Positions 37,161 to 48,214 of a stretch of 64,000 nucleotides of DNA are shown one piece after another. The DNA comes from Branchiostoma floridae (Eukaryota > Chordata > Leptocardii > Amphioxiformes > Branchiostomatidae): assembly GCF_000003815.2 (NCBI RefSeq), contig NC_049988.1:11659993-11723992 (forward strand), given 5' to 3'. Positions within the stretch are counted from its first letter, which is position 1, and every line of letters begins with the position of its first letter. Both the position numbers and the translations under genes were made by a program. Under the pieces are notes generated by a model. The model was given only the letters and a program-made list of their open reading frames with translations. It was not told where the DNA came from and made no database searches.

Positions 37161-38195
37161 CTTGATCACGTTCGATAGTAGAAGTACGAAATTCCACAAT
37201 CAGGAAAATTTCAAAATCGCTCTGCGAAGAGTTGATCTCTCGGAGATTCAATCGGCAAAACTAATGGTCAAGTACGATTTTGGCCTCCTTTTATACCCTT
37301 GGGTGACCTGGAGAACAATGGACAGCGGGCAGGGCGCTCCGAGATGCCGCGATCTGATTGGCTGATGCAGATACGAGGGCAGGGCACTCTGCCCCCTTCG
37401 TCGGGACGGTCGTCGTGCTCCGGGCAGTCCGCCCTTTTAACCCTTAGTTCCTATTGGTCAGGAGAACAATTAAACTTTCAGCTCGGCCTCTTCATTGGTC
37501 TGATTTCTTTCCACTCTGATTGGCTTGTGCCCTTAATATCATAAAGGTATTGTGACGTCACAAAAATTGAAAAATTGCGACAAGGTGTGAGGATTTTGAT
37601 ATTTCGCCATTTCACGCCACCAAATGACGCCGTGTCCTGGTTATTCTTGGTCTCAGATTTTAATTATAGCAACTGGTATCCTAAACGTGATCTTGCATCT
37701 CTTCTTAGTCAGATTAAGGCTATAATTTCAGCATTTAGACATCATTTTTAGACTCGATGCACACTGCCGATACTCCAGGCATTTTATTGCGTCACAAAGA
37801 TATTGTCTAAGAAGCCAATGAGGGTTCAAGAAAACAGACCAATAGCAGAGCTGGACTGCGTAATGCCCATCGTTCTAATTGTCCTTTTGGCCAATGAGAA
37901 GTAAGCAATCAGTGTTCAAAAGGGCAGACTGCCCGGGGCACGACGACCGTCCCGACGAAGGGGGCAGAGTGCCCTGCCCTCGTATCTGCATCAGCCAATC
38001 AGATCGCGGCATCTCGGAGCGCCCTGCCCGCTGTCCATTGTTCTCCAGGTCACCCAAGGGTATAAAAGGCGGCCAAAATCGTACTTGATCATTAGTTTTG
38101 CCGATTGAATCTCTGAGAGATCAACTCTTCGCAGAGCGATTTTGAAATTTTCCTGATTGTGGAATTTCGTACTTCTACTATCGAACGTGATCAAG
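37161..38195. promoter_or_regulatory. Bidirectional translocase promoter region
   Basis: Each gene has a GGGTATAAAAGG TATA box (38061-38067 plus; 37288-37295 minus) about 130 bp from its ATG. Eight CCAAT boxes are arranged in mirror image: ATTGG at 37357, 37453, 37494 and 37519, and CCAAT at 37815, 37839, 37891 and 37995. A palindromic GTGACGTCAC (CRE-like) is at 37552-37561. The outer parts belong to the inverted repeat; 37440-37915 is unique spacer. Confidence 0.75.
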
Positions 38196-39290
38196 ATGTC
38201 TGACGCATTCGGATTTATCAAGGACTTCCTGGCTGGAGGGATCTCTGCCGGGGTCTCCAAGACTGTGGTGGCTCCCATCGAGAGAGTCAAGCTGCTGCTG
38301 CAGGTAAGAACACTTCCTTGTCTCGCTTTTGCGACTTTGTTAAGAGTTGTAGACTTTATATTTACACTTTGAAACACATTCGCTTGTTCTAAAACATTTG
38401 GCCTAAGCTTGTTCTGCGTTGTATGTTCTAGAATGCTGACCTAGGTTAATTGTAAGATAGTCTTTGTCTTTTCTGTCTCAAGCTCTAACTTTGCCTTTTC
38501 CTTTTGTAATGTTCAGGTGCAGGCAGTGTCAAAGGACATCCCCAAGGACAAGCAGTACAAGGGGATCGTGGACTGCTTCTCCCGCGTAACCAAGGAGCAG
38601 GGCGTGGCATCGCTGTGGCGCGGCAACCTGGCCAACGTCATCCGCTACTTCCCCACCCAGGCCCTGAACTTCGCCTTCAAGGACACCTACAAGAAAGTCT
38701 TCCTGGGAGGCGTGGACAAGAAGACTCAGTTCTGGCGCTACTTTGCCGGAAACCTGGCGTCCGGCGGTGCAGCAGGGGCCACCTCCCTGTGCTTCGTCTA
38801 CCCGCTGGACTTCGCCCGGACCCGCCTGGCTGCTGATGTTGGAGGCGGCGGCAAGCGCGAGTTTAACGGCCTCGCTGACTGCCTGAAGAAGATCCACAGG
38901 GCCGACGGGATGCAAGGGCTGTACCGCGGCTTCGGAGTGTCCGTCCAGGGCATCATCGTCTACCGCGCCGCCTACTTCGGCGGCTTCGACACCGCCAAGG
39001 GCATGGTGCCGGCCGGCTACGACAACTTCTTCCTGACCTGGGCCATCGCCCAGGGAGTGACCACCGCCTCCGGAGTCATCTCCTACCCGTTCGACACCGT
39101 GCGGCGCCGCATGATGATGCAGTCTGGCCGCAAGGAGATCCTCTACAAGAACACCCTGGACTGCTGGAGCAAGATCATCAAGACCGAGGGGGCGTCTGCA
39201 CTCTTCAAGGGAGCCTTCTCCAACATCCTCCGCGGCATGGGCGGCGCCTTCGTGCTGGTCATGTACGACGAGATCAAGAAGGTCTTGTAA
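38196..39290 (+). CDS. SLC25A4/5/6-like: ADP/ATP translocase (mitochondrial carrier), right copy
   Basis: Mirror copy of the translocase at 36076-37160, with the same function and architecture. Exon 1 is 38196-38303 and exon 2 is 38517-39290, with a 213-bp phase-0 intron closely matching that of the left copy. The product is 293 residues with three carrier signatures and RRRMMM. The ATG is supported by GTGATCAAGATG context, a TATA box 135 bp upstream and conservation of the full N-terminus. Codon use is strongly GC-rich at third positions, unlike the surrounding genes, fitting high expression. The 3' UTR has diverged from the left copy. Confidence 0.97.
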
Positions 39291-39625
39291 ATACTACAAA
39301 ATCCTAACGGAGATGCCAGAAATGCTAGACATGCTCTAGATTGAATATTTTACCGCATGGAATGATATGTTTTAATTGTGAATGTAGATTAACGATGCTA
39401 AGAAAGAGAATGTATCTATTTATAATTGTATTGAGATGTTTATTTTTGTATTTCTATTTATATAACCCAAGCGAGGAAATGTATGTAGTTTCTGATATTA
39501 TATCCTCAATCAATGAAAAGTTTAGCAATGTTTTTATGTAACATTGTAATGAAAATATTATTTTTGTATCCTTGTAATGTATCAACATACATCGTATTAC
39601 ATGTTACGTTATTTTGATGAGAACA

Positions 39626-39631
39626 AATAAA
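39626..39631 (+). terminator. Polyadenylation signal AATAAA of the right translocase gene
   Basis: AATAAA about 335 bp after the stop codon, followed by a GT-rich stretch (TGGTATTTGTGTTG), a normal arrangement for cleavage and polyadenylation. Confidence 0.7.
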
Positions 39632-39696
39632 AGCTGTAAAACTGTATCACTGGTATTTGTGTTGAATAGTCCGCTTACTGACTGACTAACTCATTA

Positions 39697-39735
39697 TGAA
39701 TGAATGAATGAATGAATGAATGAATGAATGAATGA
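39697..39735. repeat. (TGAA)n microsatellite
   Basis: About nine TGAA units plus degenerate copies to 39870. A CATT-rich tract lies at the mirror position near 35590-35640, so both 3' flanks of the translocase pair end in related tetranucleotide repeats. Confidence 0.85.
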
Positions 39736-40082
39736 TGAAATGAATGAAGAAATGAATGAAGAAATGAACGTCTAAGCTTGAATGAAATTGATTAATGGTT
39801 GAATAAATTAGTAATAGTTTAGTGAATAAATGTGTTAATATAAATACAGGAATGATTGAATGAATGAATGAAAGGACTAAGTGAACAAGAATTCGACGAC
39901 CCCATACCTTCACCTAGGAATATTATTAGAAACTTAGAAAGTGTGCAAATCGCCTAATTTGCATACTATATGGCTTAATAGCTCAATTCTACATCACTTC
40001 GTTATGTCTACATGTATACACGTAATATTGCACATTTCTATAAACAAGTGATTAAAGCGCTTCCCACACCAGGTGGTACACA

Positions 40083-40307
40083 GGGTGGCACCCATCTCCA
40101 TTTCAGTAGCCCTGGGGCCACACAACTTTGTGCAATCACTACAGCAGGGGGGTAGTCCACAGGTAGTGGTTCAACTTTCATACTCTTTCCCAAATGCTGA
40201 GTGTTCAGCACAGAAAGCAGTACTAGTAATGTTTAAAGTCTTGCCCGGTAACGAACTCCCGACCTACCGAATGCAATGTGAACACTCTACCCACTCCGCC
40301 ATTGCAC
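40083..40307 (-). mobile_element. tRNA-derived SINE, copy 2
   Basis: The minus-strand head TGGCGGAGTGGGTAGAG is a good RNA polymerase III A box, followed by a B-box-like GGGAGTTCGTTACC. The rest is collinear with the copy at 15405. It lies between the plus-strand translocase gene and the kelch gene. Confidence 0.65.
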
Positions 40308-40984
40308 ATACGTAAGACACATATTAGACCACAGCAAGTAAATTTTATGGATGACATCAGCGCGTGCATTAATTTTCGCTTGGTTTCAGAAAAAAAAATG
40401 TTTTTCTTCTGCAGGGATGGTCAACATGACGATAAAGTACCAAAATAAGCAAATATGTTGTGTTGTAGCTTAATAATTGTACCTGTAGAAGTGACACTTG
40501 CGAGTTACCCAGGGCTGTAGTTGTAGAAATGAAACTTATTGGATAGATGTAAAAGTGACACCAATATGGAAGCCATGAGTGTGGTTACCAACTCTGTTGG
40601 TGATACCGGCCAGTCTACCACACTAGTGTCACTTTTACCACACCAGTAGGTACGGAATCGATCCACCATGCAGTACTGTGTTTTTCTCGTGTATCACAGG
40701 GACTTTTGGCTTTTCCAGCGAAAATTCTAAAAGCTGTTTCGTTGAGTAGACTGATGATGTTTTCAATTGTTCATGTACGCTCAACAGCAGGAGCACCGGG
40801 AGACACAGATGAGAAGATGGTTCTAACGTTTGATGAGTTTTTGCTGACAACCACACAAAGGCACTGTATCAAGCGTTTTTTTGAAAAGGGCAAAAGAAAA
40901 GGCTATGAAGTACAGGAAAGTAAACTCAGCGGTTGATCATATTTGAGTTCTTTCTGAATCAGTTTCAATAAGCCCCTGGTAGCG

Positions 40985-41285
40985 AGAGATTTTAAAACAC
41001 AGGCTACTAAATCTGGAACAGTCTACCACCGGACATACGCACAGCCCCAACTCTGGCTTCCTTTAAGAGAACGGACTTGAATCATGTAGCAGTTTCTATC
41101 ATGTATTTTGTATGTAATACTATGTTAATTGTGTATATAGACGTATAGGACTTATAAGGGCTCTAAACGATGTAACTGTATCTCTGTTATATACTTTGTC
41201 TGACCCTTGCTTCTTCCCTCATGACCTCAATGAAAAGCGGCCTCCAGGCCAATTTGAGCTTTCATGAATAAATAAAGGTTCAAAC
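40985..41285 (+). mobile_element. LINE 3' remnant (CR1/L2-like)
   Basis: One frame reads NSLPPDIRTAPTLASFKRTD, the conserved C-terminal block of CR1/L2-type ORF2, followed by an AT-rich 3' UTR and an AATAAATAAAGGTTCAAAC tail. It is 5'-truncated and inactive. Confidence 0.65.
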
Positions 41286-42099
41286 AAACTAATCGTTGGC
41301 CATCACAGACGCTTCATGCAACCATCGTCATATGATTACATAATGCCTGAACCAACAATATATCACAATCACACAGTGCGGAAAACGATTCCATTACTTA
41401 GAGGGTTTCGAACAGGATTTATTATCGTCCAAAATATTGTGTACTGGGCAAGAGATTGTAAGCTATATAGTGAATGAATAAGCAGTGTCAAGGGCCAGGA
41501 AATTTACTGCCGCCATTTTACGTGGCGTTGCAAATAACCTAATGTTACATTCATGGTCGCGAGTTGTGGTCGTCCTAAAATAAAATACAGACATGATAGA
41601 TAGAGCAGCATGTCAGTCTGTCGTCCTTTCACACTCTCAACTTGGCCTTGGAGATATATTTGTCCTGCGGACATTCCGTGTCGTCCATTTCTCTAGACCA
41701 TCACATTTTCTGAATGTTGATAGTCTGCTGCAACCTCCATGTCCACGGTATGGGGCCGTTGTATTGACTATAGGGTCGTTGTGGTGTGAAGGACTGTAGG
41801 TTTTATATTATTCTAAAGACCGCTGGATTATAAGTGCGCAAGTGTGCTGTAAGACTTACAAAGAGAGACCGTCTTAGTACATACGCATACATGTGCATAT
41901 GAATTTTTTTCTTCTTTTGACGTTTTATGATTAACGTTTTCAACTTAGATTATCTATGGGTAGTTAACGCAACTCTATGATCTGTATTCATCTATGCCAT
42001 TTTATGACCACCATAAACAAAGATAGTCGTCTTAGTTGCCCACTGAGAGACGATACACACAACATTCCACCTGCCTCATATGTCAAATACATAGTGCAT
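41286..42099. other. Intergenic upstream of the kelch gene
   Basis: No coding signal. GC content rises toward 42100. Confidence 0.5.
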
Positions 42100-42218
42100 T
42101 CCCCGTGACTATCTCTAAGGGGGAGGGGGGCGAGCACCTGTTGTTCCTTGCTAGTTGTCAGTTGTCGGACGGCAGCACTCGCAGACCACGTAACACTGTA
42201 GTGGGCGTGAATTTTCAG
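42100..42218 (+). other. Possible noncoding first exon of the kelch gene
   Basis: GC-rich sequence ends at a consensus donor (TTTTCAG then GTAAGG, 42219). A matching acceptor (CTCCGTAG, 43193-43200) lies 80 bp before the kelch ATG, so a ~980-bp 5' UTR intron is plausible. The start boundary is approximate. Confidence 0.4.
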
Positions 42219-43279
42219 GTAAGGACTGTGCGTTGTCGACATGTCTTGTCATGTTAAAACGAAATTGTGAATGCAACTTGTATACCATCAATGCACACTA
42301 AGCAGTTGAGTCTGAAAAGTTGTTGAAGTATGCTAATTTAGATATCATTTTCGCTACCGGAGCTTACGTTAGTACCAATATGTGTTATATAATGTTTTCG
42401 TGTCCTATTAGAACTCATTCCATGCCGTCTTCTGCTTTATTAGTAGACTGATGTGTATCCTTCACAAGAAGGCTAGAAGCAAAGAAACCCTACAAAAAGT
42501 TGTCACGGCCAACTTTCAATGAAAGACACGCAAACGTTGACAACGTATGTGTAGTATGAAAATTAGCGGCTGTAAAAACTGACCTTATTTCATAGATACA
42601 TATATCCTATAGACCTGCAAGAAATATATATGATGTTATTTGCAAGAATTTATCTTTTTAGCTAACTTTCAGCATGTTTGGCATTTTTGTACCCTTTGTG
42701 ATGAAATCATTGTGGTTAATACATGAATAAAATGTTGAAGTCTAGCATATAAACGTCCATCATTGGAAGACAAGCTAATATCAACAGATACTATTGAGGT
42801 CATCATGTGGATGATTGACAGGGTTAAGACCTTGTCTGACCCCAGTGTTATGGCATGTAGTGTTTACTATGTGTCCAAATTGTCTGTCACCGCAATAATA
42901 ACATTGCATTGAATAGATAGCACAGTCAAACTCAGACACAATAAATACGAGCGACAAAGGCCAACCAAGAGAACAGACGAAATATATTTATAAATGGCCA
43001 TGCAATGACAGAAAAACAACCATATTATGAATAATGTAGCACACGTTTGTAAAGTCTTTATTTAATCTTCAGATGCTAGCACTTGACTCAACGGGTAACT
43101 ACATCCGGCTTCAGTATACTTATTCATGCTTGGAATCATTATGTTGATAGGGGACTGTTCTCTTGTATTAAATATATTGTGTATTATTTTCTTCTCCGTA
43201 GGTTCGATTGTTTCTCATAATACCTGCCTGAGACATTTCCTTCACAGCAATCTCAAGTAACTGTATTTACTAGAAAATA

Positions 43280-45811
43280 ATGGCTGCCTTGAGATCTTCG
43301 ACTCGAGGGCTCGACCAGTTGCCATGGGAACGAAAAAGTCTGGGATCTCAACTGACGTCACTGGAAAAATCGTCTGATGAAGGAAAGAGGAAGGGATCGA
43401 GAAGAGCGTCATTTAGGAGAGTCAGTTTCAATCAGCCAAAGAACGGCCTTTTTGGTCTTAGAGTGGACGAAATCTGTGTTGTTGTCGACGACAAACGACT
43501 GAATATACAGAAGAAAGTTCTGTCAGAGGGTAGCGAGTATTTTCGCGCGCTGTTGGCTTCGGGAATGAAGGAGAGTAAAAACAGTCAGGTGGTGTTGCAC
43601 GGAGTGTCACTGGAAGCTTTCCAAGTCATCGTAGAGTTTTTGATGTCAGGAAATCTTTGCTGCAACTGTGTTTCAGTCGAAGAGGTCCTGGATACAGCGG
43701 TGTTTCTCCAAATGGAGGGTCTGCTTAATTACATGACGAGAAACATGACAGTTGCCACGTGTGTCGCCTGTCTGCGCATCGCAGAAAAGCATTTCATTCC
43801 CTCCCTTGGAAACGCAGCATATCGATTTATGACAAAACATTACATCCACTTGTTGAAATCAGCAGAGTTCGACAGGCTACCGACGCTTCAAAAGAGACGA
43901 CTAGCGACCTATAGACACACTGCCGTTCCACCTGCACCGTTCGAGCGGAACAATTCCAGTCAACACTGCCACCTTGCGGAATACGACTCCACTGCAAAGC
44001 AGTTTATGTGTGCGGTGGGAAACTACTCCGTGACGTCACCGAAAAGTCCTGATAACCCGCGTCCTCTCAATGTTTTCAATCACATGGAAGCCAGATGGCA
44101 AAATTTCTGCAAAGTACCTGGCGAACTCAGCACACATGGCTGTTCTATGTGTGTCATACATAACTTCTTGGTCATCATTGGCGGATATACAAGCGCACAG
44201 AGGGACGGTCTCCAAACGGAGGCCTTTGTTTATGACCCCCTGTTTAACACGTGGTCGATTTTCCCGTCTCTTTCAACGCCAAGAGCTTTGTTAGGATTGG
44301 CTGTGGTGGAGGATCATGACGTCATCTATGCAATAGGTATGTAAAGTGATTACGTGAAGTATAAACTTATCTAAACTGCAAGTAAATTGCATTCATTTTG
44401 TCATGTCTTTCTTAAAGCAAAGGTTTATAGCAGAGGTATCTATTCTATGTATGGCATCAATTTATCATTTCTTAGCCCCATGGTCCAACAGTATGTCCAT
44501 AAAAAGAATCGTAGGGCACACTTCTTGCATTGGCCAATAGTTTATCTCGAACGACCCATTGATGATACATGTATTTGCCAGGTGGGTCCATTGTAAAGAT
44601 GGACTCCAGTGGACATCCGTTCCCTGAACCGCTAGCCTGTGTAGAAGTGTGCGACCTGAGAAAGGGAACATGGAGGGAGGGGCCCAGGCTGCCCAAACCA
44701 ATCGTCAGATCGAACGCCGTCACGTGCAACAACACGGTTTACACGAACATCTCCTCACCGCAAAGTGACGTTATCTACAGGTAAGCACAATGCAATTAGA
44801 TTTAGATGCTTAGAACTTGTCTGACCATGTTTTGCACGTAACGTTACTTTGAGCTCTAGATATTTTCAACTAAAAGCTTTTCAGTGCAAAGGACCGGTAC
44901 AAGCGACTGTTTGCAGATTTGTAAGAGCTATACAGTAACAAGGAAAGGTACAAACGGATGTTAACAGATTTTCAACTAAAAGCTTTTCAGTACCATGGAC
45001 GGGTACAATCGACTGTTTCCAGATTTTCATGTTAAAGTTTTGCGGTATCAAGGACGGGTACAAGCGACTGTTTAGACATTCAGGTAAAAACTTTTCAGTG
45101 TCAAGGACAGGTACAAGCAACTGTTTACTACAGATTTTAAAGTAGAATATTTTCTGTGCCAATGATGGGAACAAACAACTGTTAGCAGATTTTCAAGTAG
45201 GATATTTTCAGTAACAAGGGCAGCACAATCAACTTTTCTGTTAACATTTTATGGCAGGTTTTCACTAAGGCATCCTTGTTGCTGTTGCTTATATTGTAAG
45301 CTAACTGTCACTCATACTGTTATAATCGATCTATCTGCTTCCGATGAATTGATCTGTGCCAACGTTTTGTTTTATTTTGTTTTGTTGTAGTCTCTCAACG
45401 GATAGAAACAAGTGGGAGAGGCTGACCGTCGTTCCCAGGATAAGGTTCGTGACTTCCATGACGTCATGGGGCGACAAGCTGTTCGTGATTGGTCAGAGAG
45501 CACATGACTTCGAGGTTGACCCGATGTGTTTTGACCTTGGTTCTGAGGAATGGACGACGCTGCTGTATCGTCTGCATGTCCCCCAGCCACTCAGGGTTGA
45601 GGAAACGCCGTGTTTTGACGATTTCACCATCGTGTCAAATGATGGGGAGGGAAGTTATCTGTATATCCTGACTCAACATAGGACGCATAGATATAACCTT
45701 GCTGAGGAAAAGTGGGAAGATCTGGGTCTTCCTGGGTGTCCTGGGTCAGGGTCCTACAGGGTGGTGACCTTGCATGTTCCAGTATCAAAAATGGCTCCCT
45801 TTCAGCACTGA
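43280..45811 (+). CDS. BTB-BACK-kelch (KLHL-like) protein
   Basis: Probable substrate adaptor for a Cullin-3 ubiquitin ligase. Exons are 43280-44336, 44582-44780 and 45391-45811 (phases 1 and 2), encoding 558 residues. After a basic N-terminus of about 55 residues (RRASFRRVSF, kinase-site-like) comes a BTB domain: VDEICVVVDDKRLNIQKKVL, EYFRALLASGMKES, then VSLEAFQVIVEFLMSG. The BACK-like region starts at MTVATCVACLRIAEKHF. Kelch blades follow: FLVIIGGYTSAQRDG, FVYDPLFNTWSIFPSL, AIGG across the first junction, and EVCDLRKGTWREGPRLPKP. The blades are rather degenerate. It is shorter than many KLHLs (about 570-620 residues). I cannot assign it to one human KLHL; KLHL-type rather than KBTBD is my reading. 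Confidence 0.88.
44870..45240. repeat. Minisatellite in kelch intron 2
   Basis: Six or so degenerate units of about 60-65 bp share CTTTTCAGT, CAAGGACRGGTACAAGCRAC and TGTTTRCAGATTTT. It fills most of the 610-bp intron. Confidence 0.8.
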
Positions 45812-46998
45812 CAGTTTCAATGGTTGCCCATTATTTGCTTCTTGATAAGTTGTATTTGCTGTGTATTCTAGAATCCATATTACTTGTAGGAATGTTTTTG
45901 AGGAACATTTCACGGTGTTACTTTGGGCAAACTCAAGAATTGTTCAGACCAATGAAGCATGCTATTGCCATTTATCTCCAGTCATACCACAGTGATTCTA
46001 CAGTATTCAAAGGAAAACACCATTAAGTTCATAGCTGGCCACCAAATATGAGGTAGATTTGGCGTCTTATGTTACAAATAGGCAAAAGGTTATCCCTCGC
46101 CCGAAGGTTGTGATTGATTAGGCTTTATCAGGCTTTATTGTAATCTAAATAATTGTCAATGAACCAACTGGATCATACGTGTATATGATGTATGCGTTTT
46201 TTAAAGATTACACACTAGCAATGATTTTGTAGGGAAATGAAGACAGGAGATAGTTTGTCACGGAGGTCCAACTTTATTCTAAAAGCTTGTAAGAAAGCAG
46301 CCATCAAAAGCACACTGCATTAATCATAGTAATGATAAGAGCTTCCATATATGACATCAACTCCTGACAGATAAATGCCTCATGATCAGTTGTCTGGTCA
46401 ACATAAGGGTTTGTAACAGTCGGTGTTGATATCCTAGAAAATCATAGGGAATCCGTTGCGATATATTCAAATTACATGTGTGATAGAATATCATTTGTCT
46501 CTGGAGTATATGTATACAGTAATGTAGTTTCTCAATAATCTCCGCTCGATGTTGATGCCTTAGATAGGCCATACATGTTGATATCAGGTTCTCTCATTAA
46601 AGCAGCATCATATAGTGTCCTGTCAGATATTTCTGACAAAAGTCAATGAAAACTGACCTGTGTGTCAAACAGCATCAACAACGAAGGCGGCTAATGTTTG
46701 CTAAGTTTCCTACAGATACATAACGTCATTAACATCAAATCACAGTTACCATCCTAGCAAACTGTCACTTAACAACCAGTGTTAGTAACACAGAATGAAA
46801 TTTAAATGTGACATATTCGGTCCTACAATTAATGTATAATTACACAAATCGTGTATCTGGAGTATAATAGAAACACTTGTTAATGATGACCTTTCACTGC
46901 TGAGCTTGATGACGACATTTCACTTATCAAACAGGCTGGTATCAACGTTTCAGATAAACAGAGCAGTATTCAGGGTCATTCTACCCCCCTTATGACCT
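45812..46998. other. Intergenic, related to FREP intron sequence
   Basis: Kelch 3' UTR, then sequence at about 46500-46640 (TCAATAATCTCC, CAGTGTT) that is a diverged copy of 49920-50040. No gene. Confidence 0.45.
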
Positions 46999-47188
46999 AG
47001 ACTCCTTGGCCGAATAGTAATAGGGGATTTGATCAAGTTAGGAATAAAAATCTAGTTGGAGTTAATTGGCCTACGAGTTACCTGTTTTCAATTGGCCGAA
47101 CAGCTCACTCCTAGCCCAATCAACTCCTACTAGACTTTTATTCCTAACTTGACCAAAGTCCCCTATTACTGTTCGGCCAAGGAGTCTG
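46999..47188. mobile_element. 190-bp MITE
   Basis: Inverted ends AGACTCCTTGGCCGAATAGT and CTGTTCGGCCAAGGAGTCT pair over about 60 bp each (AATAGGGGA, CTTGATCAAA, AGGAATAAAA). The target duplication is unclear. Confidence 0.75.
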
Positions 47189-48214
47189 GTAGAGACTATT
47201 TAATGATATGTCATCAAGCATTATGACTAATGTTGCTACACATAGTCAAATCCTTACACGTATTTTAAACAACACCAACAATGAAGGGGTCTGAACACCT
47301 AGTTTCCTATTGCTATATAGTTATACAGGTATTAAAATCAGGTCATTTTCACCATTTTAGCACAAAGCCGCGCGCATTGCTCACTAGCCATTCACCAGTA
47401 TTACCATCATGTAGGAACATAATAACTAGAGCTTTCAATGCTGCCTTGGGTGTATTCTACGGCTCCATTCTAAGATCTTGCACAATGTTACAGTACAGAG
47501 CACAAACATTTCCTACTCTCTCTATTGCCCTTCATACTTATGTAGTAGCGAATGCTATGTTACTTTTGCAAAAGCAGCTACTAATAGGACCCCGTGTAAT
47601 CAAGTTATAAACGTATGAGAGAAGTTCAAGTCTTTATGAAGAACAACTGACACCAACAGAGCACTTGATGGAACAGTTCGCTTACGGTGGAGTTGCTAAT
47701 TTACAACACACCAAAGTTGCTAGCTGGGATGATGTAGCATATGTGGTCCACCACGACATTCAAAGTCTTTACGACTGGGATTTTATAGGGACGTCAGATA
47801 TTCATACCAAAAAGCCAACCCTCCCACACGAGTTCCCCCCACAACTGAAGAAGGTCCCCGATCTTTTTGACACTGATCTTCGAATTTTGAAAGCCGGTAT
47901 GATTCGGATGTCTGCTGTATATAGTGTAACCAAATCGAATCATTACACAATATCCCTACATATGTTATGGAGAAAAGAGGCCCAGATTTGATAAATTTTG
48001 ACATGTATCATTGAGGTCGTTTGAAAACACGATAGTTGATAGCATATTTCCTCCATACCATTCCATTGGGAATGTTTTCAAAGTTGTTGACAGATGAAGC
48101 TAATGATAAGAATAAAGGCAGATTGACGTAACGTTATCTGTTATTTTGTAAGTGCGAACTTCGGCCTGTGAGTGATGTCAGTGACCTTCCCAGAGTAAGG
48201 GGTAGATAAGGCTT
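47189..48214. other. FREP 3' flank with duplicated segment
   Basis: Bases 47265-47400 are paralogous to the two flanks of the LINE (50050-50191 and 54963-55000). Open frames at 47281 and 47665 show no recognisable domain. Confidence 0.55.

Noticed and set aside
47281-47991. Two plus-strand open frames of about 108 codons
   Set aside because: The first overlaps a segment that is noncoding in its paralogs, and the second has no recognisable domain, splice context or codon signature.
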